DNA from: Sphingobium sp. AP49
Lineage (GTDB): Bacteria > Pseudomonadota > Alphaproteobacteria > Sphingomonadales > Sphingomonadaceae
DNA length: 64,000 nt
Reading direction: 5' to 3'
NCBI RefSeq assembly: GCF_000281715.2
Contig: NZ_CP124576.1
Location: forward strand, 689,501-753,500
This document shows, piece by piece, positions 9,387-18,941 of the stretch (position 1 is the first letter of the stretch; each line of letters begins with the position of its first letter). The position numbers and the translations under genes are program-made. The notes beneath the pieces are model-generated. The model was not told the DNA's origin, ran no database searches, and saw nothing but the letters and a program-made list of their open reading frames with translations.

Positions 9387-9743
9387 ATGGCCGACAGCAA
9401 ATCCATCCTGATCGTCGAGGATGAAGCGATGATCGGCATGATGCTGGAAGATTATCTCGATGCGTTGGGCTATCGGCTACATGCGGTGGCAGCATCGGTT
9501 GATGAGGCCTGCGCGCATGCCCGCGAGGGTGGGTTTGATGCGGCGCTACTCGATTGCAATCTGCAGGGGGAGAAGAGCTGGCCCGTGGCCGACATATTGG
9601 CACAGCGGGCGATACCCTTCGTGTTTGCGACCGGGGGCATGGCGGATGATTTGCCGCCCGTCCATGCTGATCGGCCAACCCTGGCCAAGCCCTTTACCAT
9701 CGGTGCGGTGGAGCGTGCGCTGGGCAAGGTTCTGGCCGACTGA
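9387..9743 (+). CDS. Single-domain response regulator
   Basis: A 118-residue stand-alone receiver domain. The acidic pocket is in ILIVEDEAMIG, the phosphoacceptor is D56 in AALLDCNLQ, the switch Thr lies in FATGG, and the conserved lysine is K101 in LAKPF. There is no output domain, so it probably acts as a phosphate shuttle, a sink or a protein-interaction switch. It lies 81 bp downstream of cckA in the same direction, but a partnership with CckA is only inferred from position. Confidence 0.85.
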   Translation: MADSKSILIVEDEAMIGMMLEDYLDALGYRLHAVAASVDEACAHAREGGFDAALLDCNLQGEKSWPVADILAQRAIPFVFATGGMADDLPPVHADRPTLAKPFTIGAVERALGKVLAD

Positions 9744-9765
9744 AAGAGGGAAATAGGAAATTTCC

Positions 9766-9780
9766 GTTCCCCTCTTGTTC
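9766..9780 (+). promoter_or_regulatory. LexA (SOS) box of recA
   Basis: The sequence GTTC-CCCTCTT-GTTC fits the alphaproteobacterial LexA operator GTTC-N7-GTTC exactly. It lies about 75 bp upstream of the recA start at 9856. The right half also forms an inverted repeat, TTGTTC-N5-GAACAA, with bases 9776-9792. This predicts LexA repression and DNA-damage induction of recA. Confidence 0.85.
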
Positions 9781-9855
9781 TTGTGGAACAAAGGGGATAC
9801 ATCATGGGCAGGCGCCGAGAGAATCGACGCGATCCGCTTGACAGGGGATAGGCCG

Positions 9856-10929
9856 ATGACCGCAATGCTCTCACTCATAGATTCCAAGAAGACGGGGACA
9901 ATGGACAGACAAAAGGCATTGGAGGCGGCGCTCGCCCAGATCGATCGCGCCTTCGGCAAGGGTTCCGCCATGAAGCTGGGCTCGCGTGAAAAGATCGAGA
10001 TCGAAGCGATTTCGACCGGCTCGCTCGGACTCGACATCGCGCTCGGCATCGGTGGCCTGCCCAAGGGCCGCATCATCGAGATTTACGGCCCCGAAAGCTC
10101 GGGCAAGACGACGCTCGCGCTGCATGCCATTGCCGAGGCGCAGAAGGCTGGCGGTACTGCCGCCTTTGTCGACGCCGAACATGCGCTTGATCCCGGCTAT
10201 GCCAAGAAACTGGGCGTCGACATCGACGAACTGATCGTGTCGCAGCCTGATACCGGTGAGCAGGCGCTGGAGATTGTGGACACGCTGGTCCGCTCCAATG
10301 CCATTGATGTGCTGGTGGTGGACTCGGTGGCCGCCCTGGTGCCGCGCGCGGAAATCGAGGGCGAAATGGGCGACAGCCATGTCGGCCTGCAGGCGCGTCT
10401 CATGTCCCAGGCGCTTCGCAAGCTGACCGGCTCTATCTCGCGTTCCAAGTGCATGGTGATTTTCATCAACCAGGTGCGCATGAAGATCGGCGTGATGTAC
10501 GGCAATCCGGAAACCACGACCGGCGGCAATGCGCTCAAATTCTATGCCTCGGTTCGCCTGGACATCCGGCGCACCGGCCAGATCAAGGATCGTGACGACA
10601 TTGTCGGCAACACGACCCGGGTGAAGGTGGTCAAGAACAAAGTCGCTCCGCCTTTCAAGCAGGTCGAGTTCGACATCATGTATGGCGAGGGCGTTTCCAA
10701 GCTCGGCGAAATTCTCGACATTGGCGTCAAGGCCGGCATTGTCGAAAAATCGGGCTCCTGGTTCTCCTATGACTCGGTCCGCATCGGTCAGGGTCGCGAA
10801 AACGCCAAGACCTATCTCAAGGAACATCCCGAAATGGCGGTGCGTCTGGAAAAGGCGATCCGTGGTAAGACCGAAGAGGTTGCCGAAGGGATGATGACCG
10901 GACCCGAAGCGGAGGATGACGGCGAATAA
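9856..10929 (+). CDS. recA: Recombinase RecA
   Basis: The strand-exchange protein and LexA co-protease. Walker A reads GPESSGKTT, and the segment [20 protein letters not shown] is typical of proteobacterial RecA. The C-terminus is acidic (EAEDDGE). The ATG at 9856 gives 357 residues starting [12 protein letters not shown]. It follows a GGGGATA ribosome site and matches sphingomonad relatives, whereas an extension to 9775 would run through the promoter region. An internal ATG at 9901 is a weaker alternative. Regulation is by the SOS box at 9766 and a terminator at 11007. Confidence 0.97.
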   Translation: MTAMLSLIDSKKTGTMDRQKALEAALAQIDRAFGKGSAMKLGSREKIEIEAISTGSLGLDIALGIGGLPKGRIIEIYGPESSGKTTLALHAIAEAQKAGGTAAFVDAEHALDPGYAKKLGVDIDELIVSQPDTGEQALEIVDTLVRSNAIDVLVVDSVAALVPRAEIEGEMGDSHVGLQARLMSQALRKLTGSISRSKCMVIFINQVRMKIGVMYGNPETTTGGNALKFYASVRLDIRRTGQIKDRDDIVGNTTRVKVVKNKVAPPFKQVEFDIMYGEGVSKLGEILDIGVKAGIVEKSGSWFSYDSVRIGQGRENAKTYLKEHPEMAVRLEKAIRGKTEEVAEGMMTGPEAEDDGE

Positions 10930-11006
10930 GCGGGGCGTGCGGCGCCCGGCCAGATCAACCGGACGCCATGATCCCGTGATACCGCCCGCCTTGGTTTCAC
11001 GCACTG

Positions 11007-11044
11007 AAAAGGCCCGTTGCCCGATCCGGCGCAGCGGGCCTTTT
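11007..11044 (+). terminator. Intrinsic terminator of recA
   Basis: AAAAGGCCCG at 11007-11016 pairs with CGGGCCTTTT at 11035-11044, and TTGC/GCAG extends the stem inward. The stem is GC-rich and its 3' arm ends in a T run. It lies about 80 bp after the recA stop. The rest of 10930-11188 shows no gene. Confidence 0.85.
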
Positions 11045-11188
11045 ACCGTTGTGATGAGGGGATCTGGCCGGACGCTCTGCGACAGATTCTGCTCAGCCGG
11101 TACGGGACTTCGCGCTGCAACATCGTCAGGATGAACATATGGCGAGTCGCACGATCAAATCGGGCGCGCCTTTATAGAAAGATCCCGC

Positions 11189-11980
11189 ATGCGTCTCGCG
11201 ATCGAAGCGACCCTTGATTATGAATTTGCTGAACCAACCGATGTTCTGCTGGCGGTGGAGGCGGCTGCGATGGCGGATCAGCATATTGTCGAACAGTCCC
11301 ATATCATCGACAATGCCGGGCCGCTGACCAATCTGATGGGGGGCAGCGCGATTGGCCGACGGACCTGGACGCGCAGCGGTACGGGCCGGATGCTCAGCCG
11401 TTACAAGGCGTTGGTCGATGTGGCCCGCACGCCGCCAGACCTGTTCATGCTTGCCAAGGCGCCACTGCCCAGCTTGCCGCAGGACGTGCTGCCCTTCATC
11501 TGGCCCAGCCGCTATTGCGAGGCGGACCGCTTTGTCAGCTTCGTCTGCAGTCATTTTCAGGGGTTGGATGGCGGCGCCCTGGTGCAGGCGCTGGTCGGCT
11601 GGGTGCATGACAATCTGCAATATGTGCCCGGCAGTTCGGATATCACCACCACGGCGGCCGACACGTTCGTCGCCCAACGGGGCGTGTGCCGCGACTTTGC
11701 GCATCTGACCGCTGCGCTGATTCGATCGCGCGACATTCCGGCACGGCTTGTGTCGGTCTATGCTGCCGACCTCGATCCGCCTGATTTCCATGCCGTGGTG
11801 GAAGTATGGCTGGATGGAGCCTGGCATCTGGTCGATGCCACGGGACTTGCGCCGATCGATGGCATGGTCCGCATCGCGGTTGGCCGCGACGCCACCGACA
11901 TAGCCTTCATGACAATCTTCGGCGGCGCACAGATGAATGCCCAGTCGATCCAGGTGACCAGAATAACGGAGGATGGCTAG
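11189..11980 (+). CDS. Transglutaminase-like domain protein
   Basis: A 263-residue protein with a bacterial transglutaminase-like N-terminal beta domain and papain-like core. The catalytic triad is visible as Cys in GVCRDFAHLT, His in DFHAVVEVW and Asp in LVDATG. Such proteins are probable cysteine peptidases or amidases; true cross-linking activity is rarely shown. No signal peptide is visible, so it is probably cytoplasmic. Its stop codon overlaps the stop of the convergent ICL-family gene within CTAG. The substrate is unknown. Confidence 0.85.
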   Translation: MRLAIEATLDYEFAEPTDVLLAVEAAAMADQHIVEQSHIIDNAGPLTNLMGGSAIGRRTWTRSGTGRMLSRYKALVDVARTPPDLFMLAKAPLPSLPQDVLPFIWPSRYCEADRFVSFVCSHFQGLDGGALVQALVGWVHDNLQYVPGSSDITTTAADTFVAQRGVCRDFAHLTAALIRSRDIPARLVSVYAADLDPPDFHAVVEVWLDGAWHLVDATGLAPIDGMVRIAVGRDATDIAFMTIFGGAQMNAQSIQVTRITEDG

Positions 11981-12732
11981 GCCGGTTCGGCTGCCTTCAG
12001 CCGCGCGGCCGCATCGTCGAACGCCGCCCAGCTGATCTGGGCCAGGCTGGCGCCGATGCTGCAACGGCGCACGCCCAGCGCCGCCAGCGCGGCGATGCCG
12101 GCCGTGTCATAGTCATGGATGACGACATTGACCGGCTTGGGCGCGACCGCCGCGAGCAGTTCGGCGACGGCGCCATGGTCCAGCAGGAAGGGCACGAACA
12201 GGCAGTCGGCCCCCGCCTCCGCATAGGCGACGGCGCGGGCGATGCTCTCGCTCGGCGCCATGCCGGGCACGCGGAAATTCTCGCTGCGTCCAACCAGCAT
12301 CAGCGCCGGATCGACCCGGTCGATCGCTTCGCGCGCGGCCGTGATCCGCTCCACCGCCAGCGGCAGGTCATAGAGGGCGCTGCCCGACCAGTCCTCGATC
12401 GACAGGGCCGCAATGCCGGTCTGCGCCGCCAGCGTCACATTGGCGGCGACATCCTCCGGCGCATCGGCGAAGCCATTTTCGAAATCGGCATTGACCGGCA
12501 GGTCGGTCGCCGCGACCAGCAACTCCAGATGCGCCAGCACCGCGTCGCGGCTCAGTTCGCCGTCATCCTTGCCCGCTGCCCAGGCCGCGCCGGCACTGGT
12601 CGACGCGATCGCGCGAAAGCCCAGCTTCGCCAGTCGGACCGCGCTGCCCGCGTCCCAGGCATTGGGCAGCAGGAAGAAACCATCCTGATGCAGGGCACGG
12701 AAATCGGCGCGTTTGCGGGCGGTGTCGGTCAT
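11977..12732 (-). CDS. Isocitrate lyase/PEP mutase family enzyme
   Basis: A 251-residue TIM-barrel enzyme of the ICL/PEP-mutase superfamily, which makes or breaks C-C or P-C bonds in 2-oxo acids such as oxaloacetate or methylisocitrate. The N-terminal region has FFLLPNAWDAGSAVRLAKLG and TSAGAAWAAG. The metal-site region PVNADFENGFADAP and IEDWSG follow the family pattern. The KKCGH-type loop of true isocitrate lyase is absent. The start at 12732 (MTDTARKRADF) is preferred over an upstream in-frame ATG. The exact reaction is not determined. Confidence 0.8.
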   Translation of the reverse strand: MTDTARKRADFRALHQDGFFLLPNAWDAGSAVRLAKLGFRAIASTSAGAAWAAGKDDGELSRDAVLAHLELLVAATDLPVNADFENGFADAPEDVAANVTLAAQTGIAALSIEDWSGSALYDLPLAVERITAAREAIDRVDPALMLVGRSENFRVPGMAPSESIARAVAYAEAGADCLFVPFLLDHGAVAELLAAVAPKPVNVVIHDYDTAGIAALAALGVRRCSIGASLAQISWAAFDDAAARLKAAEPA

Positions 12733-12800
12733 TAGGAAATCCTTCTTTGTCCTCTGGATTGGCAAGCGGATTGACTCGGGCAGCCAATGGCGTGAAATAA

Positions 12801-12815
12801 GAACATATCAGGAAC
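12801..12815 (+). promoter_or_regulatory. LexA box overlapping the imuA ribosome site
   Basis: GAAC-ATATCAG-GAAC is an exact GAAC-N7-GAAC operator. Its right half lies within AGGAAC, the only ribosome-site-like sequence, 7 bases before the imuA ATG at 12823. LexA bound here would sit at the very start of the message. It predicts SOS control of imuA-imuB-dnaE2. Confidence 0.85.
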
Positions 12816-12822
12816 AAATGCA

Positions 12823-13641
12823 ATGAGCGAGTCGATCAAAAGTCTCGCCGCGCTGAAGCGGCATATCGCGGCGCTGGACCGGACGCCAGCGCCGACGGTC
12901 GGCTGTGCCCGGCTTGCGACCGGTCATACCGGGCTGGACGCGGCGCTCGACGGCGGCCTCATGCGCGGGCGCGTGCATGAACTGTTCGGCGCGGCGGAGG
13001 AGGAAGGGGCGGCGGCCGGGCTGGCGCTGATCCTCGCCCGGCTGGCGGCGGATGACGCGCCCCTGCTCTGGCTGCGCACAACCGCATCGGCCAAGGTCGG
13101 CGGATCGCCTTATGGCCCCGGCCTCGCGGCGCTGGGGCTGGACCCGGCCCGGCTGCTGATCGGGCTGATGGCCGATGACGCGATGCTGTTGCGCGCGGCG
13201 GTGGAGGGGCTGCGTTGCCCCGCCCTCGGCGCGCTGCTGATCGAATTGCGCGGCCGCGCGCCGCTGCTCGACCTCACTGCCAGCCGGCGGCTGGCGCTGG
13301 CCGCCGAACACTCGGGCGTCACTGCCTTCCTGCTGCGGGTCGGCGGCGATCCGGTGCCCAGCGCCGCGGAAACCCGCTGGCAGGTGGCGGCCGCTCCGTC
13401 CGATCCGCTACCCGGCAATGCGCCGGGGCACAGCGCCTTCGCCCTCAGCCTGTTGCGGCGACGGGCGGGGCCGGACGGGCTGGCCTGGCGGCTGGTGTGG
13501 GATGGCGAGAAGGGGGCTTTTGGAGACGGACGGCATGAACGCCATGAGCATGGACAGGACGGACAGCAGGACGGCGCACCGCTATCTGGCGCTCTGGTTC
13601 CCCTTCCTGCCGATCGATCGGCTGCGGATCGCGCGGCCTGA
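12823..13641 (+). CDS. imuA: Mutasome accessory protein ImuA
   Basis: A 272-residue RecA/SulA-like protein that works with ImuB and DnaE2 in damage-induced mutagenic translesion synthesis. It contains TGHTGLDAALDGGLMRGRVH, a RecA-fold strand and loop in which the P-loop is degenerate, followed by hydrophobic core strands (APLLWLRTT, GALLIELRG). The last 107 bp overlap the start of imuB in another frame, so the two are translationally coupled. A LexA box lies directly before it. Together with the next two genes it forms the standard alphaproteobacterial imuABC cassette. Confidence 0.88.
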   Translation: MSESIKSLAALKRHIAALDRTPAPTVGCARLATGHTGLDAALDGGLMRGRVHELFGAAEEEGAAAGLALILARLAADDAPLLWLRTTASAKVGGSPYGPGLAALGLDPARLLIGLMADDAMLLRAAVEGLRCPALGALLIELRGRAPLLDLTASRRLALAAEHSGVTAFLLRVGGDPVPSAAETRWQVAAAPSDPLPGNAPGHSAFALSLLRRRAGPDGLAWRLVWDGEKGAFGDGRHERHEHGQDGQQDGAPLSGALVPLPADRSAADRAA

Positions 13642-15130
13642 TCTCTGGGCGGCGCAGGGCGATGCGCCGGCGGTGGTGGTGGAAAATGTCCGTGGCGCGA
13701 TGCGGCTCGCGACGCTCGACGCCGATGCGCTGGCGGCGGGCCTCACCCCCGGCATGACGCTGGCAGATGCCCGCGCCCGCGAGCCGGAGCTGCGCGTGTT
13801 CGAGGCCGATCCCCATGGCGACCAGGACTGGCTGGAGCGGCTGTGCGACGGCTGTGCCCGCTATACCCCCAATGCCGCACTCGACACCGGTCATGGCCTG
13901 ATGCTCGACATCAGCGGCTGCGCCCATCTGTGGGATGGCGAGGCGGAACTGGTGCAGGCCGCGACCGACCGGCTGGAACGGCATGGCATGCGCGTGCGCC
14001 ACGCCATCGCCGCATCGCCCGAGGCCGCCCATGCGCTCGCCCGTTTCCCCGCCGCCCCCGCGCCGGACGAGGATGCAGCCGTGCGCCGCCTGCCGGTCGA
14101 GGCGCTGGAGCTGGAGGCGGAGAGCGCGGTGGCGCTGCGCCGGGCGGGACTGCGCACCGTCGGCGATCTCGCCGCGCGCCCAGCCGCCGCGCTCGCCGCC
14201 CGCTTCGGGGAAGAGGCGGTCGATGCGCTCCATGCGCTGCTGGGCCTGGGCCATCGCCCGCTGGCCCCCCGCCGCCCGCGCCCGGCGATCCGGGTCGAAC
14301 GGCGCTTTGCCGAACCGATGGGCAGCAGCGCCCATGCGATCAAGGTCGTCGCGGAGATGGCGGCGGAAGCGGGCGAACAACTGGCCGAGCGCGGCCAGGG
14401 CGGTCGCCGGTTCGAGGCGGTCTTCTTCCGCAGCGACGGCCTTGCCTTCCCGATCCGGGTCGAAACGAGCCTGCCGATCCGCGACGCGCCCGCGATCATG
14501 CGCCTGTTCCAGGAACGGATCGACAGCCTGTCCGACCCGCTCGACCCCGGCTTCGGCTTCGACATGCTGCGCCTCACCGTGCCGCGTGCCGATCCGATGG
14601 CGCCGACCCAGCTCGCGCTCGAAGGGGGCGAAGCGCGCAAGAGCGAGGGCGTGGAGGCGCTGGTCGATCGCCTGTCGATCCGCGCCGGGCGCGTGCGCAT
14701 CCAGCGGCTGGAACCGCGCGACAGCCATATTCCCGAACAGGCGCAGCTGGCGCTGCCGGCGGTCGAACATCGCGCGCCCGAAGGCTGGGCGCCGGTCGGT
14801 GAACCCGGCGACCCGCCGATGCGCCCGCTCCATCTGTTCGATCCGCCCCAGCCGATCGATGTGATCGCGGAAGTCCCCGACGGTCCGCCCCACCGCTTCC
14901 GCTGGCGCCGCACCCTGCATGAAGTCACCCGATTCGAGGGGCCGGAACGGATCGCACCGGAATGGTGGCAGGCCAAGGATGGCGCGATCGAGGGCGAAAG
15001 CACCGGCCGCACCCGCGACTATTATCGGGTCGAGGATGCCCGCGGCCGCCGCTACTGGATTTTCCGCCACGGCCTTTATGGTGTCGAAACGATCCATCCC
15101 GGCTGGTATATCCATGGCCTGTTCGCATGA
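13535..15130 (+). CDS. imuB: Y-family polymerase-like protein ImuB
   Basis: A 531-residue DinB/UmuC-fold protein that lacks polymerase activity and acts as the adaptor linking DnaE2 to the sliding clamp. The start MNAMSMDRTDSRT follows GGAGACGG. The first domain has RYLALWFPFLPIDRL and VENVRGAMRLATLD, where catalytic acidic residues of active Y-family enzymes are not conserved. A thumb and little-finger region follows (about 170-360). The C-terminal third includes the RDYYRVEDARGRRYWIFR motif. It overlaps imuA by 107 bp, and its stop overlaps the dnaE2 start as ATGA. Confidence 0.9.
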   Translation: MNAMSMDRTDSRTAHRYLALWFPFLPIDRLRIARPDLWAAQGDAPAVVVENVRGAMRLATLDADALAAGLTPGMTLADARAREPELRVFEADPHGDQDWLERLCDGCARYTPNAALDTGHGLMLDISGCAHLWDGEAELVQAATDRLERHGMRVRHAIAASPEAAHALARFPAAPAPDEDAAVRRLPVEALELEAESAVALRRAGLRTVGDLAARPAAALAARFGEEAVDALHALLGLGHRPLAPRRPRPAIRVERRFAEPMGSSAHAIKVVAEMAAEAGEQLAERGQGGRRFEAVFFRSDGLAFPIRVETSLPIRDAPAIMRLFQERIDSLSDPLDPGFGFDMLRLTVPRADPMAPTQLALEGGEARKSEGVEALVDRLSIRAGRVRIQRLEPRDSHIPEQAQLALPAVEHRAPEGWAPVGEPGDPPMRPLHLFDPPQPIDVIAEVPDGPPHRFRWRRTLHEVTRFEGPERIAPEWWQAKDGAIEGESTGRTRDYYRVEDARGRRYWIFRHGLYGVETIHPGWYIHGLFA

Positions 15131-18100
15131 GCGGCCGGCGCCCGCCGCCCGATCCCGCCAAACCCCGATCGATCGACCGGCGCGAATTGAACGCGATCGA
15201 GGCAGCGCGAGAAAAAACGAAACCCGCCCTGCCGCGCTCGGCACCGGCCGAACCGCCCTTCGCCGAACTGGTCGCGATCAGCAATTACAGCTTCCTCCAT
15301 GGCGCATCCCATCCCGCCGATCTGGTGGGGGAAGCGATCGCTCTGGGTTTCAAGGCCATCGGCGTTGCCGATCGCAACAGCGTCGCCGGGGTGGTCCGCG
15401 CCTATGTCGCGCTGCGCGACGCACCGGAAACAGCACGGACCAAGCTGCTAGAGGACAAGAAGGCGCGGGGCGAACCCGAAAGCCTGACGCCCGAAGAGGA
15501 AGCGGGGTGCGAAACCGACCTGCGCCTGATTGTCGGTGCCCGACTGGTCTTTGTCGACGGCACTCCCGACATCATCGTCTACCCCGCGTCGCGACAAGGC
15601 TGGGGGAAGCTGACCCGATTGCTGACCAAGGGCAATATCAAGGCGATCAAGGGCGATTGCATCCTGCATTTTGCCGACCTGCTCGATTATCTCGACGACT
15701 GGCGCATGATCATCCTGCCTTTGTCCACGGCGCAGGCGCAGCAGGAGCATGACGCGCCGCCCGATTATGCGTTCGAGGATGATGCTGCCCCCGTGCCATC
15801 CCGGCATTTGCGGCTTGTCCCGCCCGCCTCGCCACCCAGTTGGCAGGAGGCCGCGCGGCAATTGCAAGAAAGGATGCCCGACCGCGTATGGCTGGGGCTA
15901 TCGATGCGCTATCAGGGGCGAGACGCCCGCCATGTAGCCATGATGCAAGCGGTGTCGCGCGACATCGGCATCCCACTGATCGCGACCAACGATATTCTCT
16001 ATGCGACGTCCGGCACTCGTCCGCTGCAGGACGTGCTGACCTGCATCCGCGAAGGGGTCACACTCAAAACGGCGGGCACCCGATTGCAGGCCAATGCCGA
16101 ACGCCACATGAAATCGCCGACGGAAATGGCCCGGCTGTTTGCCGTCTGCCCCGATGCCCTGGCCGAGACGATCCGCTTCATCGACGGGATCGACTTCACG
16201 CTGAAGGATCTCGCTTATGAATATCCGCATGAGCCGGTGCCGGCGGGCTGGTCGCCCGACGCCTGGCTGGAGGATATGGTGCGGCGGCGCGCCCGGCGGC
16301 GCTATGGCCGCCAGCTTCCGCCCAAGGTGCGTGCGCTGATCGGCCAGGAATTGCGCCTGATCCGACGCCAGAACTACGCCTATTATTTCCTGACCGTGCA
16401 TGATCTTGTGCGCTTCGCCCGCGCGCAGAAGCCGCCAATCCTGTGCCAGGGGCGCGGATCGGCCGCCAATTCCATCGTCTGCTTCCTGCTCGGGGTCACA
16501 TCAATCGATCCGATGGAGCATGACCTGCTCTTTTCCCGCTTTGTCTCGGAGGAGCGGAACGAGCCGCCCGATATCGACGTCGATTTCGAGCATGAGCGGC
16601 GCGAGGAGGTGATTCAATATATCTATCGCCGCTATGGCCGGGCGCGTGCCGGCATAGCAGCGACCGTCATCCATTATCGCTCGCGCAGCGCGCTGCGTGA
16701 AGTCGCCAAGGTGCTGGGCCTCAGCGAAGATGTGGTGATGCGCCTGTCGGCGACCGTATGGGGCAGCTACTCGGGCGATCTGGGCGATGCCCGCTTCGTG
16801 GATGCCGGCTTTGCCCTCGACAATGGCGAAATCCAGCGGTTGCGCACCTTGGTCCAACAATTGATCAAGGCGCCTTTCCCCCGTCATCTGTCCCAGCATG
16901 TCGGCGGCTTCGTGCTGACCCAAGATCGGCTGGACGAGACCGTGCCGATCCACAATGCGGCCATGGCCGACCGCAGTTTCATCGAATGGGACAAGGATGA
17001 TATCGACGCGCTGAATCTGATGAAGGTCGATGTGCTGGCGCTGGGAATGCTCAGCTGCATTCGCCGGGCCTATGCGCTGATGAACCAGCACGGGCTGGGT
17101 CGCCACGACCTGACCGTCGATCTGCAATCCAGGGATCCGGCCGTCTATGACATGCTCTGCAAGGGAGACAGTATCGGTGTCTTCCAGGTCGAGAGCCGGG
17201 CGCAGATCAACATGTTGCCCCGTCTCAAACCGCGCAACCTTTATGACCTGACGGTGCAGGTGGCGATCGTGCGGCCAGGGCCGATCGAAGGTGATATGGT
17301 GCATCCGTATCTGCGACGACGATGCGGCGAAGAAAAAGTCGAATATCCTGATCCCGATATCGCGTTCGGTCCGCCAGATGAGCTGAAAAATTTGCTCAAG
17401 GACACTTATGGCGTCCCCCTGTTCCAAGAACAGGCGATGAAGCTGGCCATCGTCGCGGCCGGTTTTTCCTCATCCGAAGCCAACCAACTGCGTCGCGCGA
17501 TGGCAACCTTCCGCAATGTCGGCACCATCCATCATTTCCGTGAGAAGATGATCAACGGCATGACCGCGCGCGGCTATGAGGCGGAGTTCGCCGCGCGCTG
17601 CTTCAAGCAGATCGAGGGGTTTGGCAGCTATGGCTTCCCCGAAAGCCATGCCCTGTCCTTCGCTCGGCTGGTCTATGTCTCGGCCTGGATCAAATGCCAC
17701 CAGCCCGCCATCTTCGCCTGCGCCCTGCTCAATTCCCAGCCGATGGGCTTCTACGCCCCGGCCCAGCTGGTCCGCGACGCGCGCGACCATGGCGTCGCCA
17801 TTCATGATGTCGACGTCAATATGAGCGACTGGGACAATGGTCTGGAACCGCTGTTGCGCAGCCGCCGCGCGGACAAGGGCGAAGGGAGCGGCCGGGCGCT
17901 GGCGCTGCGTCTTGGCCTGCGTCAGGTCGACGGCTTCCGCGAACAATGGGCGGCGCAGATGGTGGCGGCACGGGCGGAGGGTGGCCTCTTCACCAGTATC
18001 GAGGATATGGCCCGGCGCGCCAGCCTGCCCGCGCGGGCGCTGCGGCTGCTGGCCGATGCCGATGCCTGCCGCTCGCTGGGACAGGACCGGCGCACCGCTT

Positions 18101-18699
18101 TATGGGAAGCACGCCGCACCCCGTCGGACGAGCTGCCGCTGTTCGCCGCCGCCCGCCGGCACGACCGGGCCGCGCGCGAACTGGGGGAGGAGGCGGACGC
18201 AATGCTACCCGCCATGCCGCTCGCCGAACAGGTGATGGACGATTATGCGGTGACCCGCCTCTCGCTCAAGGGCCATCCGATGCAGTTCCTGCGCCCGGTG
18301 TTCGCCGCCGAAGGCGTGCTGAGCTGCGCCCAGACCAGCGCGGCGAAGAACGGCACCCGCGTCCGCACCGCCGGCGTGGTGCTGGTGCGCCAGCGTCCGG
18401 GCAAGGGCAATGCCGTCTTCATCACCATCGAGGATGAGACCGGCATCACCAATATCCTGCTCTGGGCGCGCCTGTTCGAGCTGCAGCGCCGCCCGGTCAT
18501 GGCCAGCCGGCTGATGCTGGTCGAGGGCGAGGTGCAGCGCAGCAAGGAGGGCGTGGTCCATCTGATGGCCAGCCGCATCCACGACCGCACCGCCGACCTC
18601 AACCAACTGTCGCATGGTAAACCGTCCCAAGCCACACCCGCTGCCGCCCGCCACCCCCGCGACGTGCGCATTCTCCCCAAATCGCGCGACTTCCATTGA
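15127..18699 (+). CDS. dnaE2: Error-prone DNA polymerase DnaE2 (ImuC)
   Basis: A 1,190-residue C-family polymerase for mutagenic bypass of DNA lesions. The N-terminal PHP domain begins ELVAISNYSFLHGASHP. The palm has PDIDVDFEHERREEVI near residues 480-495, with the metal-binding Asp pair. A helix-hairpin-helix region and an OB fold (ITNILLWARLFELQRRP) close the C-terminus. The ATG at 15127 overlaps the imuB stop and is preferred over the longer frame that starts inside imuB. It is the last gene of the SOS operon. Confidence 0.93.
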   Translation: MSGRRPPPDPAKPRSIDRRELNAIEAAREKTKPALPRSAPAEPPFAELVAISNYSFLHGASHPADLVGEAIALGFKAIGVADRNSVAGVVRAYVALRDAPETARTKLLEDKKARGEPESLTPEEEAGCETDLRLIVGARLVFVDGTPDIIVYPASRQGWGKLTRLLTKGNIKAIKGDCILHFADLLDYLDDWRMIILPLSTAQAQQEHDAPPDYAFEDDAAPVPSRHLRLVPPASPPSWQEAARQLQERMPDRVWLGLSMRYQGRDARHVAMMQAVSRDIGIPLIATNDILYATSGTRPLQDVLTCIREGVTLKTAGTRLQANAERHMKSPTEMARLFAVCPDALAETIRFIDGIDFTLKDLAYEYPHEPVPAGWSPDAWLEDMVRRRARRRYGRQLPPKVRALIGQELRLIRRQNYAYYFLTVHDLVRFARAQKPPILCQGRGSAANSIVCFLLGVTSIDPMEHDLLFSRFVSEERNEPPDIDVDFEHERREEVIQYIYRRYGRARAGIAATVIHYRSRSALREVAKVLGLSEDVVMRLSATVWGSYSGDLGDARFVDAGFALDNGEIQRLRTLVQQLIKAPFPRHLSQHVGGFVLTQDRLDETVPIHNAAMADRSFIEWDKDDIDALNLMKVDVLALGMLSCIRRAYALMNQHGLGRHDLTVDLQSRDPAVYDMLCKGDSIGVFQVESRAQINMLPRLKPRNLYDLTVQVAIVRPGPIEGDMVHPYLRRRCGEEKVEYPDPDIAFGPPDELKNLLKDTYGVPLFQEQAMKLAIVAAGFSSSEANQLRRAMATFRNVGTIHHFREKMINGMTARGYEAEFAARCFKQIEGFGSYGFPESHALSFARLVYVSAWIKCHQPAIFACALLNSQPMGFYAPAQLVRDARDHGVAIHDVDVNMSDWDNGLEPLLRSRRADKGEGSGRALALRLGLRQVDGFREQWAAQMVAARAEGGLFTSIEDMARRASLPARALRLLADADACRSLGQDRRTALWEARRTPSDELPLFAAARRHDRAARELGEEADAMLPAMPLAEQVMDDYAVTRLSLKGHPMQFLRPVFAAEGVLSCAQTSAAKNGTRVRTAGVVLVRQRPGKGNAVFITIEDETGITNILLWARLFELQRRPVMASRLMLVEGEVQRSKEGVVHLMASRIHDRTADLNQLSHGKPSQATPAAARHPRDVRILPKSRDFH

Positions 18700-18779
18700 G
18701 ATTGCAAGGGTGGCTAGCGACCATTGTCTGGCCGTTCGTTTCCACCATGGCTGCGCTCACAAGCGGCCTTTGCAATCGC

Positions 18780-18865
18780 CGTCATCCCAGACTTGATCCG
18801 GGATCCATTTAGCGCTCGCCATCCCCCGTTGCGCAGAATGGACCCTGACTTTCGTCAGGATGACG
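18780..18865. repeat. REP-like palindromic intergenic element
   Basis: Outer arms CGTCATCC (18780-18787) and GGATGACG (18858-18865) are exact inverted repeats. Inside are GACTTGATCCGGGATCC and a TCCTGAC-like hairpin (CCTGACTTTCGTCAGG). This matches a dispersed palindromic repeat often seen between genes in alphaproteobacteria. It sits between dnaE2 and a small lipoprotein gene and may act as a terminator or processing structure. Copy number needs the genome. Confidence 0.65.
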
Positions 18866-18941
18866 CCAGTGGAGATTGCAGGTTTCGACCATTAGCAGAC
18901 CTTAAACGCATCACCGGTAGCAAGCGGTGAAGGGAGAATTT

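Noticed and set aside
14962..15126. Longer N-terminus for DnaE2.
   Set aside because: It lies entirely inside imuB. The ATGA overlap start at 15127 is the standard arrangement and gives the PHP domain its usual position.
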